Below, one piece after another: positions 7,965-17,046 of a DNA stretch of 64,000 nt. The stretch's first letter is position 1; every line of letters starts with the position of its first letter. The stretch is from JAAGZL01 sp050297535 (GTDB lineage: Bacteria > Pseudomonadota > Gammaproteobacteria > Chromatiales > Chromatiaceae). Both the position numbers and the translations under genes were made by a program. The notes under the pieces are model-generated. The model had not been told where the DNA came from, searched no databases, and saw nothing but the letters and a program-made list of their open reading frames with translations. Where the stretch lies: the NCBI GenBank assembly GCA_050297535.1, contig JBNKSV010000008.1, positions 7,984 to 71,983 on the forward strand. The letters are read 5' to 3'.

Positions 7965-8891
7965 TCATCGCTCATCACCCAGACGGATACGCGGGTCGAT
8001 AGCTGCATATACCAGATCGGTAAGGGTATTCACCAGGACATAGGAAAGGCTGATTAGCAGCACACACCCCTGCACCACCGGATAATCCCGTTTCTGGATC
8101 GATTCCACCAACAGTGACCCGATCCCGGGCCAGGAAAACACCGTCTCGGTTATAACCGCCCCACCCAGGAGTGCGCCCAACTGGAGTCCCAGTAAGGTGA
8201 TGACGGGCAACCAGGCGTTGCGCATGGCGTGTCGCCAGATCACGATCCGCTCCGGCATGCCTTTGGCCCTGGCGGTGCGCACAAAATCCTCGTTCAGCAC
8301 CTCCAGCAGACTGCTGCGAACCATGCGCGCCAGTATGGCAGCCAGGGCGGTACCGAGGGTGATGGTCGGCAGGATTGCGCTCGCCGCCCCGCTCCGGCCG
8401 CTGACCGGGGTAAGTCCCAACCACAGCGAAAAGATCAGTATCAAAATAGGCCCCATCCAAAAGTTGGGTATGGATATGCCCAACATGGAAAAGCCCATAG
8501 CCCCAAGATCGGCCATGCTGTCCTTTTTTAGCGCCGCCAATATTCCCAGTGGAACTGCCAGCACGGTTGCGAACAGCAAGGCATAGGCCGCAAGTTCCAG
8601 GGTCGCTGGCAATCTCTCCGCAAGGATGGCGCTGATTGGCCGTTGGGTGTGCAGGGATGTTCCGAGATCGAGATGGGCCAGCCCCCGGAAATAGCCGATC
8701 AGTTGCTCATGGAGAGGCAAATCCAGCCCCAGGGTTGCGCGCAGCGCTGCCCGGTCCGCAGGTTGTGCCGCCTCACCCAGCATCACCTCCACCGGATCAC
8801 CAGGGACCAGATGGATCAGCATAAACACCATGCACACCACACCGACGATCACCAGGAGAGCGCTTGCCAATCTGGAAACGATAAAACTCAT
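7965..8891 (-). CDS. Peptide ABC transporter permease, DppB/OppB family
   Basis: This 308-residue permease carries the DppB-type N-terminus (a membrane helix then FMLIHLVPGDPVEVMLGE), about six spans, and the C-terminal block ETVFSWPGIGSLLVESIQKRD typical of binding-protein-dependent peptide permeases. The RTARAKGMPERIVIWRHAMRNA stretch, read in two parts, is the EAA loop that docks to the ATPase. Its start overlaps the stop of the L,D-transpeptidase gene by 4 nt, implying translational coupling. Substrate is not determined by sequence; see the binding protein entry. Confidence 0.9.
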   Translation of the reverse strand: MSFIVSRLASALLVIVGVVCMVFMLIHLVPGDPVEVMLGEAAQPADRAALRATLGLDLPLHEQLIGYFRGLAHLDLGTSLHTQRPISAILAERLPATLELAAYALLFATVLAVPLGILAALKKDSMADLGAMGFSMLGISIPNFWMGPILILIFSLWLGLTPVSGRSGAASAILPTITLGTALAAILARMVRSSLLEVLNEDFVRTARAKGMPERIVIWRHAMRNAWLPVITLLGLQLGALLGGAVITETVFSWPGIGSLLVESIQKRDYPVVQGCVLLISLSYVLVNTLTDLVYAAIDPRIRLGDER

Positions 8892-9376
8892 TCTGCGATC
8901 TCGACCAGGGTGTCACTGTCCACTAGGTCAAACAGGTTCAGCAGGTCGCAATTTCTCATCCTGATACAACCATGAGATGCAGGTATACCCATGGGTTCTG
9001 TATCCGGACAGCCATGGATATAGATAAAGCGCCGCAGGGTATCGACATTGCCACCACGATTTCTGTCCGGTTCCTGACCGGTCAGCCACAGGATACGGGT
9101 AAGTATCCAGTCACGTTCAGGATATTCCTCTCCCAACTCCTGGGTGTAGATCTCTCCCGTAGGGCGGCGTCCCACAAATACGCTATTTTCCGGCAGACCG
9201 GCACCGATCTTGATCCTGATCCGATGCAGACCCATTGGTGTGCAGCCGCTTCCCATCTCCTCGCCGGGGCCATCTTTGGATGTGGATACCGGATAAGTCG
9301 CCAGCAACTCATGTCCCTGATACAGAGACAACTGCTGCTTATCCAACTCTATTCTGATTATGCGTTCCAGTTTCAT
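8888..9376 (-). CDS. L,D-transpeptidase (YkuD domain)
   Basis: This 162-residue protein is almost entirely one YkuD domain. The active-site signature is visible as IYIHGCPDTEP followed by ASHGCIRMRN, giving the His and the catalytic Cys. Family members cross-link peptidoglycan stem peptides (3-3 links) or attach lipoproteins. No signal peptide is evident (MKLERIIRIELDKQQLSLYQG), so the protein may stay cytoplasmic or use an unrecognised route; short YkuD proteins of this type are common in proteobacteria. It overlaps both neighbours by 4 nt, so it is embedded within a peptide uptake operon, which suggests murein peptides as the shared theme. Confidence 0.88.
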   Translation of the reverse strand: MKLERIIRIELDKQQLSLYQGHELLATYPVSTSKDGPGEEMGSGCTPMGLHRIRIKIGAGLPENSVFVGRRPTGEIYTQELGEEYPERDWILTRILWLTGQEPDRNRGGNVDTLRRFIYIHGCPDTEPMGIPASHGCIRMRNCDLLNLFDLVDSDTLVEIAE

Positions 9377-10872
9377 CTATCATCTATCCTTTGCACCTGT
9401 TCCAGACCGTCATAGTTACCATCTGTGGCCAATTTATAGCCAGTAATATTATCTCTGCCGATGAATACATGATCTTCGTACCATAAGGGTACATATGGCA
9501 AGTCGCGCAATAGCTGCGCTTGAATCTGCTGATAGAGCCGAGCCTTGCGGGTAAAATCCGCGCTGGCTTCCGCCTGGTCGATCAGACTATCCACTACCTG
9601 ACTGCTATAGCGACCCCGGTTGGCGCCATCCGGCGGAATAGAGCCGCTGTGGAACACATAGCGAAAGATATCCGGTGTCTTTATCCCGACCCAGGATAGG
9701 CTGTAGAGTTGGAACCGGCCCTGTTTTACATCACCATAGAATGTACCCCAGTCATTGCTTTGTACTTCTACTTTAATGCCGATCTGGGCTAGTTGATTCT
9801 GGATCAGGGTTGCCAGCCGCACCCGGAAGGGATCGGTGGAGGTCTTGAAGCTGAGTTTTAGCGGATTCTGTTGGGAATATCCTAACTCCCTGAGTATGGA
9901 CCTGGCCAGCTGTGGGTCGAATGGGATAGGTTGCAGCCCCTTTGCCCCCGCCCAATGCTCAGGTGGTAGTAGCGCCTGGGCCGGTCTGGCACCGTCTTGC
10001 AGGAAATATTTTATTATCTCGTCACGATCTATACCCAGCGCTATGGCGCGTCTTATCTTGAGTTGACAGGTAATCTCATCTTGCAGATTAAATCCAAGAT
10101 AGGAGAAGTTATTACCCGACATACGCTGGACACGTATCCCCTGCTTGTCCGCAAGATAACCAACCAGTTCCGGCGGCAGATCGTTTTGCAGCAGGTCGAT
10201 CTCACCCCTTAACAGCTTGAGGATGCGCACGCTGGGGTCCGCAACCGGGATAAACTCAAACGCTTGTTTATCCCGCAAGCGACTCAGACGAGGCACTCCC
10301 TGATACGGCCAGCCAGCGAACACAAAAGGACCGCTGCCGACCGGATCGGTGTTAAAGGGATGGTTAGTCTCTATCAGGTCGGCCGGAAGCACTCCGATAT
10401 GTAGATATCCAGGAAACAGGCTGTCCGGCCTCTTTAGAAAGAAGTCGATATGCTCATCCCCCTCCGTCTCGATACGTTGAATGACCTCTACGGTGGAACG
10501 ATGGGGGGAGCCGTTATCAGGGTTCAGGATAAAGTCATAGGTAACCTTTACATCCTGGGCTGTCAGCCGCTTACCATGGTGAAAGGTCCGACCGCTCTTG
10601 CCCAGGGTAAAACGGTAATGGGTGGGGGTTAGTTGTTTCCAACTAGCCAGAGACGGCACCGGCATGCCGGTCGCATCAAATTCCACCATGCGACAATATA
10701 GCAGGCGGTTGATCCTGGATGAGATGGCATCGGTAGCAAACCGTGGGTCAAGATTACTCGGGGCCGTGGTCAGGCCCATGCGTATGGTGTTGTCTGGCTG
10801 GTCTGGGCTGCAGGCGGTCAGGGCGAACGCTATGAGTAACGATTGGAAAATACGCCAGATAGAGCGACTCAT
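9373..10872 (-). CDS. Peptide ABC transporter substrate-binding lipoprotein (SBP family 5)
   Basis: This 499-residue protein has a lipoprotein signal (FALTACSPD, Cys21). The family 5 signature appears early (GLTTAPSNLDPRFATDAIS), then FTLGKSGRTFHHGKRLTAQDV and a C-terminal LPYVPLWYEDHVF. Such proteins capture oligopeptides, including murein tripeptides or nickel chelates, in the periplasm. It is the first gene of a four-gene minus-strand operon with the L,D-transpeptidase and two permeases. The ligand cannot be read from sequence; nearby nagZ and the embedded YkuD gene make muropeptides a reasonable guess. Confidence 0.9.
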   Translation of the reverse strand: MSRSIWRIFQSLLIAFALTACSPDQPDNTIRMGLTTAPSNLDPRFATDAISSRINRLLYCRMVEFDATGMPVPSLASWKQLTPTHYRFTLGKSGRTFHHGKRLTAQDVKVTYDFILNPDNGSPHRSTVEVIQRIETEGDEHIDFFLKRPDSLFPGYLHIGVLPADLIETNHPFNTDPVGSGPFVFAGWPYQGVPRLSRLRDKQAFEFIPVADPSVRILKLLRGEIDLLQNDLPPELVGYLADKQGIRVQRMSGNNFSYLGFNLQDEITCQLKIRRAIALGIDRDEIIKYFLQDGARPAQALLPPEHWAGAKGLQPIPFDPQLARSILRELGYSQQNPLKLSFKTSTDPFRVRLATLIQNQLAQIGIKVEVQSNDWGTFYGDVKQGRFQLYSLSWVGIKTPDIFRYVFHSGSIPPDGANRGRYSSQVVDSLIDQAEASADFTRKARLYQQIQAQLLRDLPYVPLWYEDHVFIGRDNITGYKLATDGNYDGLEQVQRIDDR

Positions 10873-10878
10873 CTCAGA

Positions 10879-11355
10879 TTAGAATTCATGCCAAGTGCGA
10901 TATGGCTCTTCCGCCAGGTGTGAGTTGGCGTACCTGCGATCGTCGGTGACCTCGGCACCAATCCACTCCGGCAAGTGAAAACCCTCATCCTCCGTCTGCA
11001 GCTCCACCTCGGCCAATTTAAGACCATCATTCTCGCCGTAGAATATGTCTACATCCCAGATATGATTTATATATCTGACCTTATAGCGGGTCTTTTCTAT
11101 GACCACACCGTTTGAGCGCATTCTGAGCATGGCCTCTGCATCTTCTACCGGGATTGCATACTCAAACTCATCCCGACTTATCCCGACTGTGGGTCCTTTG
11201 ATGGTCAGAAACGCCTTGTCATCCGCAATGCGCACCCGGACGGTGGCATTCGCCAGATTGGCAATATAGGCCTGCTTGAGATCGGCGCTGGATATAACCA
11301 GTTCGCGCCACAGATCGTTCTTTATCAGGAACTTGCGCTCGATCTCAACCGCCAT
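10879..11355 (-). CDS. CYTH domain protein (triphosphate tunnel metalloenzyme family)
   Basis: This 158-residue protein opens with the CYTH signature EIERKFLI (residues 4-11). Alternating charged strands typical of the eight-stranded tunnel follow: VRVRIADDKAFLTIKG, DEFEYAIP, IEKTRYKVRY, WDVDIFYGEN and LAEVELQTEDE. Single-domain bacterial members often hydrolyse tripolyphosphate, and others are class IV adenylate cyclases; activity here is unproven. It lies 11 nt behind rlmD, so it may be co-transcribed with it, and is followed closely by the binding-protein gene. Confidence 0.85.
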   Translation of the reverse strand: MAVEIERKFLIKNDLWRELVISSADLKQAYIANLANATVRVRIADDKAFLTIKGPTVGISRDEFEYAIPVEDAEAMLRMRSNGVVIEKTRYKVRYINHIWDVDIFYGENDGLKLAEVELQTEDEGFHLPEWIGAEVTDDRRYANSHLAEEPYRTWHEF

Positions 11356-11366
11356 AACAACGCTCC

Positions 11367-12698
11367 TTATCCCTTCTCAAACACCGCTATAGATTCAACA
11401 TGGGCGGTATGAGGAAACATATCCATCACGCCGGCGCCCAGCAACCTGTATCCATGTACATTCACCAGTTCGCCCGCGTCCCGGGCCAGGGTTCCAGGGT
11501 AACAGGATACATATACTATACGTTTAATCCCCAGCTTTGGCAGATATTCCAACACCTCAAAGGCGCCAGAGCGGGGCGGATCGAGCAAGGCCTTATCAAA
11601 TCGGCTCTGCAACCATGGTTCGTGTTGCAGGGATTCGTACAGGTTTGCGGTGAAATAACTGACGTTATCCATACTGTTTTTCCGGGCGTTTTCCCTGGCC
11701 CTGGCAACCAAATCCGGAGCGCCCTCTACCCCAACTACGGACTTGGCCCGTGTGGCTAGCGGCAGGGTAAAGTTGCCGATACCGCAAAACAGATCCAGCA
11801 CCGACTCATCGGACTGCGGGTCCAACAGCTCCAGAGCGCGCGCTACCATGAGTCTGTTCAGCTCTGAGTTCACCTGGGTAAAGTCGTTGGGCAGAAAGTG
11901 CAGATCAAGGCAAAAATCCGGCAGCGAGTAACGCAAATCCACAGGAGCGCCATGCAGAGGACGCACACTGTCGGGACCGGCCTCCTGCAGATAGATATGC
12001 ATGCCATGTTCGGAACCGAAGCGCTCCAGCAGGTCGATATCTGCTACAGATGGTGGCTCCATAACCCGAAACACCAGCACACACTCCTCGTCTCCCATGG
12101 ACACCTCGATCTGCGGCACTTTGTCTCTTATAGACATGGACCCGATCAGATCACTCAGGGGCATAAGTAGTTGCCCTACACGGGGATGCAATACCTCGCA
12201 ACTGTGGATATCCGCCAGAAAACTTGAGGACTTCTCTCTGAAACCAACCAGCACCCGCCCCTTCTTAGCCACATACTTGGCCCCGAGCCGGGCCTTGCGA
12301 CGATATCCCCAACATGAGGATGCGGTGAGAGGCGGGAATATCTCATCCGGTTCAACCTTACCAATCCGCGTAAATCCATCTAACAGACTCTTTTGTTTTA
12401 GCTCGATCTGCACCTCTGGTTTGACGTGTTGCAGGGTACAGCCCCCGCACACGGCAAAATGGTTGCAAGCCGGCTCCACCCTATCCGGGGATGCCGTTAA
12501 TATCTCCGTGGCGGTACCTTCGTCGTGTTTTTGTCGTTTTCGGGTGTAGGTGAACATCACCTCTTCTTGCGGGAGGGCACCTTGTATAAACACTGTCTTG
12601 CCGTCGAGGTGGGCAACGCCGCGCCCATCGTGGCTAATGGATTCGATACTAGCCCTGACCGGTTCAGGTGGGAGTTTTTTCTTTCTTGATCTGGCCAT
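11367..12698 (-). CDS. rlmD: 23S rRNA (uracil-1939-C5)-methyltransferase RlmD
   Basis: This 443-residue protein has an N-terminal TRAM domain (SHDGRGVAHLDGKTVFIQGA). Iron-sulfur cysteines C78, C84 and C87 lie in CNHFAVCGGCTLQ, with a likely fourth near residue 167 (HSCEV). The SAM-binding DLFCGIGNFTLPLA follows, and the catalytic cysteine is in YVSCYPGTLARD. RlmD methylates U1939 of 23S rRNA using S-adenosylmethionine and needs its 4Fe-4S cluster. Length and motifs are normal. It lies downstream of cysM in the same direction, 135 nt apart. The usual relA neighbour is absent. Confidence 0.93.
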   Translation of the reverse strand: MARSRKKKLPPEPVRASIESISHDGRGVAHLDGKTVFIQGALPQEEVMFTYTRKRQKHDEGTATEILTASPDRVEPACNHFAVCGGCTLQHVKPEVQIELKQKSLLDGFTRIGKVEPDEIFPPLTASSCWGYRRKARLGAKYVAKKGRVLVGFREKSSSFLADIHSCEVLHPRVGQLLMPLSDLIGSMSIRDKVPQIEVSMGDEECVLVFRVMEPPSVADIDLLERFGSEHGMHIYLQEAGPDSVRPLHGAPVDLRYSLPDFCLDLHFLPNDFTQVNSELNRLMVARALELLDPQSDESVLDLFCGIGNFTLPLATRAKSVVGVEGAPDLVARARENARKNSMDNVSYFTANLYESLQHEPWLQSRFDKALLDPPRSGAFEVLEYLPKLGIKRIVYVSCYPGTLARDAGELVNVHGYRLLGAGVMDMFPHTAHVESIAVFEKG

Positions 12699-12833
12699 GC
12701 GCCTTCTTATTCCAAAACCGTTTTATGATCACAGCAAACCACATTTATTTGGATATTTCTGGCTTCTATGACAGCGAATTACAAAGATAAAATACTTTAA
12801 CTATGACACGTAACTACATTGTATTTAATGCCT

Positions 12834-13724
12834 TTATGTAGGGAATACACCGGTTGAAAGATATCTGTCGCCACGATCGCATACAATGACAACTATAACA
12901 GCATTGGTTAGTTCCTTGGACAGACTCAGCGCGGCAGATACGGCCCCGCCGGATGATATCCCGGCCAAAATTCCTTCAGTTGCCGCCAGTTGCCTGGTGG
13001 TGTTCTCGGCATCTTCCTGGCTTACATCGACGATCCGGTCCACCTTGTTGGCATTATATATTCTCGGTAGATACTCCTTGGGCCAACGGCGTATCCCGGG
13101 GATGCTGGAACCATCCATAGGCTGAACACCGATGATCTCTATATCTGGATTCTTATCCTTCAGGAAGCTGGATACCCCCATGATGGTACCAGTTGTCCCC
13201 ATTGAACTGACGAAATGGGTGATTCGCCCTTTTGTCTGCTTCCAGATCTCAGGCCCGGTACTCTTTACATGGGCCATAGGATTATCCTGGTTAGAGAACT
13301 GATCCAGGATACGCCCTTCCCCGGCGGCCTCCAGCTCTCGCGCCTTATCAATTGACGCCTCCATGCTACCCTCAGCCGGAGTTAGGATGATCTTTGCACC
13401 ATAGGCCATCATCAAGGCGCGGCGCTCCAGGCTCATGTTCTCAGGCATTACCAGGATCATACGATATCCCTTTATGGCAGCCGCCATGGCCAGGGCAATC
13501 CCGGTGTTACCGCTGGTAGCCTCTATCAGGGTGTCTCCAGGGCTAATATCGCCTCTGGATTCCGCCATGCTGATCATGTTCAACGCCGGTCTGTCCTTGA
13601 CCGATCCGGCAGGATTATTCCCCTCTAGCTTCAGCAAGATGGTATTGCTGGTGTCCCCTGGGAGACGCCGCAAAATCACCAGTGGCGTATTTCCTATGCA
13701 TTCTTCGATTGTTGGATAGTTCAT
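12834..13724 (-). CDS. cysM: Cysteine synthase B (O-acetylserine sulfhydrylase)
   Basis: This 296-residue PLP enzyme begins at the ATG at 13724 (MNYPTIEECIGNTPLV). A TTG 18 nt upstream is also in frame. The PLP lysine lies in NPAGSVKDRP, the cofactor phosphate loop is EATSGNTGIA, and a GISSGGAV glycine loop occurs near the C-terminus. The C-terminal DRGDRYLSTGVF is typical of CysM. It makes cysteine from O-acetylserine and sulfide, or S-sulfocysteine from thiosulfate in the B type. It is divergent from the TonB receptor at 13865. Confidence 0.9.
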   Translation of the reverse strand: MNYPTIEECIGNTPLVILRRLPGDTSNTILLKLEGNNPAGSVKDRPALNMISMAESRGDISPGDTLIEATSGNTGIALAMAAAIKGYRMILVMPENMSLERRALMMAYGAKIILTPAEGSMEASIDKARELEAAGEGRILDQFSNQDNPMAHVKSTGPEIWKQTKGRITHFVSSMGTTGTIMGVSSFLKDKNPDIEIIGVQPMDGSSIPGIRRWPKEYLPRIYNANKVDRIVDVSQEDAENTTRQLAATEGILAGISSGGAVSAALSLSKELTNAVIVVIVCDRGDRYLSTGVFPT

Positions 13725-13795
13725 CTGTCGAATTCTACTCAAAAGATGTGTTAAAAACGATGTCCCTACATATAAAGATCAGTGATCGATATTTA

Positions 13796-13827
13796 TTGTA
13801 AAGAAATGTTAATGTCAGCTGTATAAT
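13796..13827 (+). promoter_or_regulatory. Possible sigma-70 promoter for the receptor/kinase operon
   Basis: A consensus -10 box TATAAT is at 13822-13827, 37 nt before the receptor ATG. The best upstream match, TTGTAA at 13796-13801, gives a 20-bp spacer, longer than ideal, so the -35 is weak and an activator may be needed. No cobalamin-type riboswitch is visible here. Confidence 0.35.
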
Positions 13828-13864
13828 TCGCACAAAATACTACAATCTGGGTTCAGGATGCGCC

Positions 13865-15976
13865 ATGTTTAAAAAAAATACTAAATCTATCAAACATATT
13901 GCATTACCGCTCTGCGTAATACCTACCCTGTTTATAACTGGGTCCTACTGCCACGCCAGTGATGAAATCACCATTGAGCCTGATGCGGTAAGCGATGCTG
14001 ACATAAACGTTGAGATTAACATAAACCCTAATGAATATATTGCTTATAATGACGCGGTTACTGAAGAGTATTTTTTTAGTGACCTCCCTATAGTATTCAG
14101 CGCCACGCGCCTGGAACAGCCAGTTACCGAAACCCCGGTTTCCATGACCATCATAGATAAAGAGATGATCAAATCTTCTGGCGCCACCGAGATTGCTGAT
14201 TTGATGCGCCTGGTACCAGGTATGCAAGTAGCAAACTACGGTGGAGACGAGTACCTGGTCACCTATCACGGGCGCGCCGATCTGTACTCCAGGAGTCTTC
14301 AGGTACTGGTGGATGGGCGTTCCATATACAACCCGGTTATTGGCGGCGTATCCTGGTCAGACCTACCACTTGCCATGGATGATATAGAACGCATTGAAGT
14401 GATCCGAGGATCAAATGCCTCTGCCTATGGGTCAAACTCATTTTCCGGCGTAATCAACATCATCACCCAGAACCCTTCAGATCAACAAGGGACCCTGGTC
14501 AAGACCACCTTGAGTGACAAACAGACCCGTCAGGTACTGGCGCGTAATGCCGGGAAATTCGGAGATCTCGATTATCGTCTTACCCTGAACTATGATGAAA
14601 AAGAAGGGCTGAAAACCAACTATGACGATGCCACCAATAAGTGGATGGCCTTCCGGGGGGATTATACATACGATACCAATAATAAGATTTTGTTTCAGAC
14701 TGGATACTCGAAAGGGACACAACAGGCCGGGTATACCGACAGTGAATGGAATATACCGCGAGACACCGACAACATCAGTAGTTTCCAGCAGATCAAGTGG
14801 ACCCACAGCATTGATAAAGACAACGAATACAGCCTGCACTTCTTCCACAACCACAAAGAGCTAGATGACAGTTTTGTGTTCCAATATCCATTGCCATGGC
14901 CAACTGACATTGCGGCGGGCTTCAGTTATGAATCAGATAGATATGAACTGGAATTTCAACGCATAATAAAACCAGCGGATGACCTGCGCTTTGTTTGGGG
15001 GGCGGGTTTGCGTCACGATCACACGTTAAGCCCTGACACACTGGATGAAGAGCATACGGCAATCCGCAACCAAGCGCACGCCTTCATCAATGCAGAATGG
15101 AAACCACTAGATGATCTGACGCTGAATCTTGGCGCCATGCAGGAAAAATATGATGGCTTCAGTGGTCTATTCTCACCTCGTATTGCATTAAATTATGCCC
15201 TCAAAGAGAATCATATATTTCGCATATCCCAATCCAGGGCCTACCGCATGCCTAATGTGTGGGAGGAACAGATAGACCTGAAATTCCGCACCCGAATCGG
15301 CGACCTACCAATCTATCAGCTCCACCAAACCGTAGGAGTGCCGGAACCGGAAGAGATCAACTCTGTTGAACTGGCATATATGGCCTCATTAAAAGATATT
15401 CCCCTAACGATGGATGTAAAACTATTCAGAGAAAAGATAAGTCCAGTAATTAACTACGCCTGGGACAATACTCCAAATTGTGGCTCCTGCTTGATCAACG
15501 ATGGTGCAGGAAATTTCAATAACGATGGGGAAGTTGAGATAGATGGATTTGAACTGCAACTTGATTATCAACCAACAGCCAATACAAATCTCCATGCTGT
15601 GTATAGCCGCCTACACTCATCCGGGTGGCAGGTTAAAGGGTATGACTCTAGTGGCAACCCATCTGAATATTTAGAAGTGGCGGACATTGTACCTGGCGAG
15701 ACATTCGGTATTTTGGCCAGCCACCGCTTCGATAATGGCATTGAGTTAAGCTCAGGATTTTACCACACCGGCAGAATAACCTGGCTTGAACCAGGTAATG
15801 AGGTCGATGCCTACAACAAATGGGATATCCGTGTAGGAAAGACATTCAATCTCCCGGATGCCAGCATAGATGTTGCCGCCATCCTGCACAACGTAACTGA
15901 CGATGATTACCAAGAGTATTTCAATGAAAACAAGGCCCAAAGAGAATTCTATCTACAGGTAGGGATCAAGTTTTAG
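13865..15976 (+). CDS. TonB-dependent outer-membrane receptor, ligand unknown
   Basis: This 703-residue protein has a signal peptide (to about GSYCHASD), a plug domain with VFSATRLEQPVTETPVSMTI and LMRLVPGMQV, then VLVDGRSIYNP, IERIEVIRGSNASAYGSNSF and GVINIITQNP. A 22-strand barrel follows, ending in aromatic FYLQVGIKF as expected for outer-membrane insertion. Such receptors import siderophores, cobalamin or other ligands using TonB energy. The first about 70 mature residues, before the plug, are an unusually long acidic stretch rich in Asn and Asp. It is followed at 35 nt by a periplasmic binding protein and then a hybrid kinase, so it may report ligand uptake to the kinase. Confidence 0.88.
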   Translation: MFKKNTKSIKHIALPLCVIPTLFITGSYCHASDEITIEPDAVSDADINVEININPNEYIAYNDAVTEEYFFSDLPIVFSATRLEQPVTETPVSMTIIDKEMIKSSGATEIADLMRLVPGMQVANYGGDEYLVTYHGRADLYSRSLQVLVDGRSIYNPVIGGVSWSDLPLAMDDIERIEVIRGSNASAYGSNSFSGVINIITQNPSDQQGTLVKTTLSDKQTRQVLARNAGKFGDLDYRLTLNYDEKEGLKTNYDDATNKWMAFRGDYTYDTNNKILFQTGYSKGTQQAGYTDSEWNIPRDTDNISSFQQIKWTHSIDKDNEYSLHFFHNHKELDDSFVFQYPLPWPTDIAAGFSYESDRYELEFQRIIKPADDLRFVWGAGLRHDHTLSPDTLDEEHTAIRNQAHAFINAEWKPLDDLTLNLGAMQEKYDGFSGLFSPRIALNYALKENHIFRISQSRAYRMPNVWEEQIDLKFRTRIGDLPIYQLHQTVGVPEPEEINSVELAYMASLKDIPLTMDVKLFREKISPVINYAWDNTPNCGSCLINDGAGNFNNDGEVEIDGFELQLDYQPTANTNLHAVYSRLHSSGWQVKGYDSSGNPSEYLEVADIVPGETFGILASHRFDNGIELSSGFYHTGRITWLEPGNEVDAYNKWDIRVGKTFNLPDASIDVAAILHNVTDDDYQEYFNENKAQREFYLQVGIKF

Positions 15977-16011
15977 AGAAGTATAGCTATTACGGATAAT
16001 CGGCAATAACT

Positions 16012-17046
16012 ATGGATGCATATACAATAATCGGAGAAACACAAGCCATCTGGCCGCAAAAATACCGACCTGTATCGGTGGCAGGATTGGCTGTCTCCGA
16101 TCTGTTGGCGAAGATGCTCTTGGTATTGCTACTAGGCCTTGCTATCGCCTTTACTACTGAGGCTGGAGAGACAAAGCTGCTTTTTGTAAAAAGCGGGCCA
16201 GCATCAGTTTACGATAGTGTTATTAATGCGGCAAAACAGCGTATCAACCAGAGCTGTCAATCAAAAGATAGTGACTGTACCAAACCATCTATATCTATAA
16301 CATCAGTTGATCATGACGCACATCTTCTTGACTTAATACGACATACCAACTGGGATCTCATAATCACTGTTGGCACCAACGCCGCAAGGAAGATAAACGA
16401 TTATCATACATCGTCGCCGACACTGTACACGCTCATTCCAAGCCATACCTATCCGTCAATACGCGATGGTAGTGCCAGCCGTAACAAATCCGCTATATAT
16501 ATAGACCAACCAATAAGCAGGCAGCTACTTTTAATAAAGGCTGCAATGCCGGATATAAGCAGGGTCGGGGTTTTACTGGGAAGCCATTCAGGTACAAGCG
16601 AACAACACCTGAAGCAGACCATGCGCGGCATGGGTTTGGAACCAGTTATAATTAAGGTTACCGGCACCAATTTAGCTCCAATACTTAAGGATATATTCAG
16701 CAAAATAGATGTGCTCTTGGCTCAACCGGATCCGAGTGTATACAACAAAAAGACCGTTATGACGATTCTTCTTTCGAGTTACAGTCATAGTGTTCCGGTG
16801 TTCGGATACTCTGCGGCGTTTGTGAGATCAGGAGCAGCAATGTCTATATATTCATCCCCAACGGATATAGGCAAGTACATAGGAGAAGAGGTAGACAAGT
16901 ATCTTTCCTCCAATAATAAACAACTATCTGCTCCATCCTTTCCTGGATACTTTTCCATTGATGCAAACAGGAGTGTTATAAGATCGCTGAATATATGGAT
17001 ACCGACAACGAATGAAATAAAGTCCAGAATCATTGAGGCCAGATAA
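16012..17046 (+). CDS. Periplasmic ABC-type substrate-binding protein (ABC_sub_bind / TrpX-like)
   Basis: This 344-residue protein has a hydrophobic export segment near residues 33-50 (KMLLVLLLGLAIAF). The true start may therefore be the ATG at 16114, although the upstream codons are also open. The body resembles PF04392 binding proteins: WDLIITVGTNAARKI, PTLYTLIPSHTYP, SRVGVLLGSHSG and DVLLAQPDPSVYN. No permease or ATPase accompanies it. Instead its stop overlaps the hybrid kinase start by one base (TAATG). I infer it acts as a ligand-presenting partner for the kinase sensor domain rather than as an uptake component. Confidence 0.75.
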   Translation: MDAYTIIGETQAIWPQKYRPVSVAGLAVSDLLAKMLLVLLLGLAIAFTTEAGETKLLFVKSGPASVYDSVINAAKQRINQSCQSKDSDCTKPSISITSVDHDAHLLDLIRHTNWDLIITVGTNAARKINDYHTSSPTLYTLIPSHTYPSIRDGSASRNKSAIYIDQPISRQLLLIKAAMPDISRVGVLLGSHSGTSEQHLKQTMRGMGLEPVIIKVTGTNLAPILKDIFSKIDVLLAQPDPSVYNKKTVMTILLSSYSHSVPVFGYSAAFVRSGAAMSIYSSPTDIGKYIGEEVDKYLSSNNKQLSAPSFPGYFSIDANRSVIRSLNIWIPTTNEIKSRIIEAR

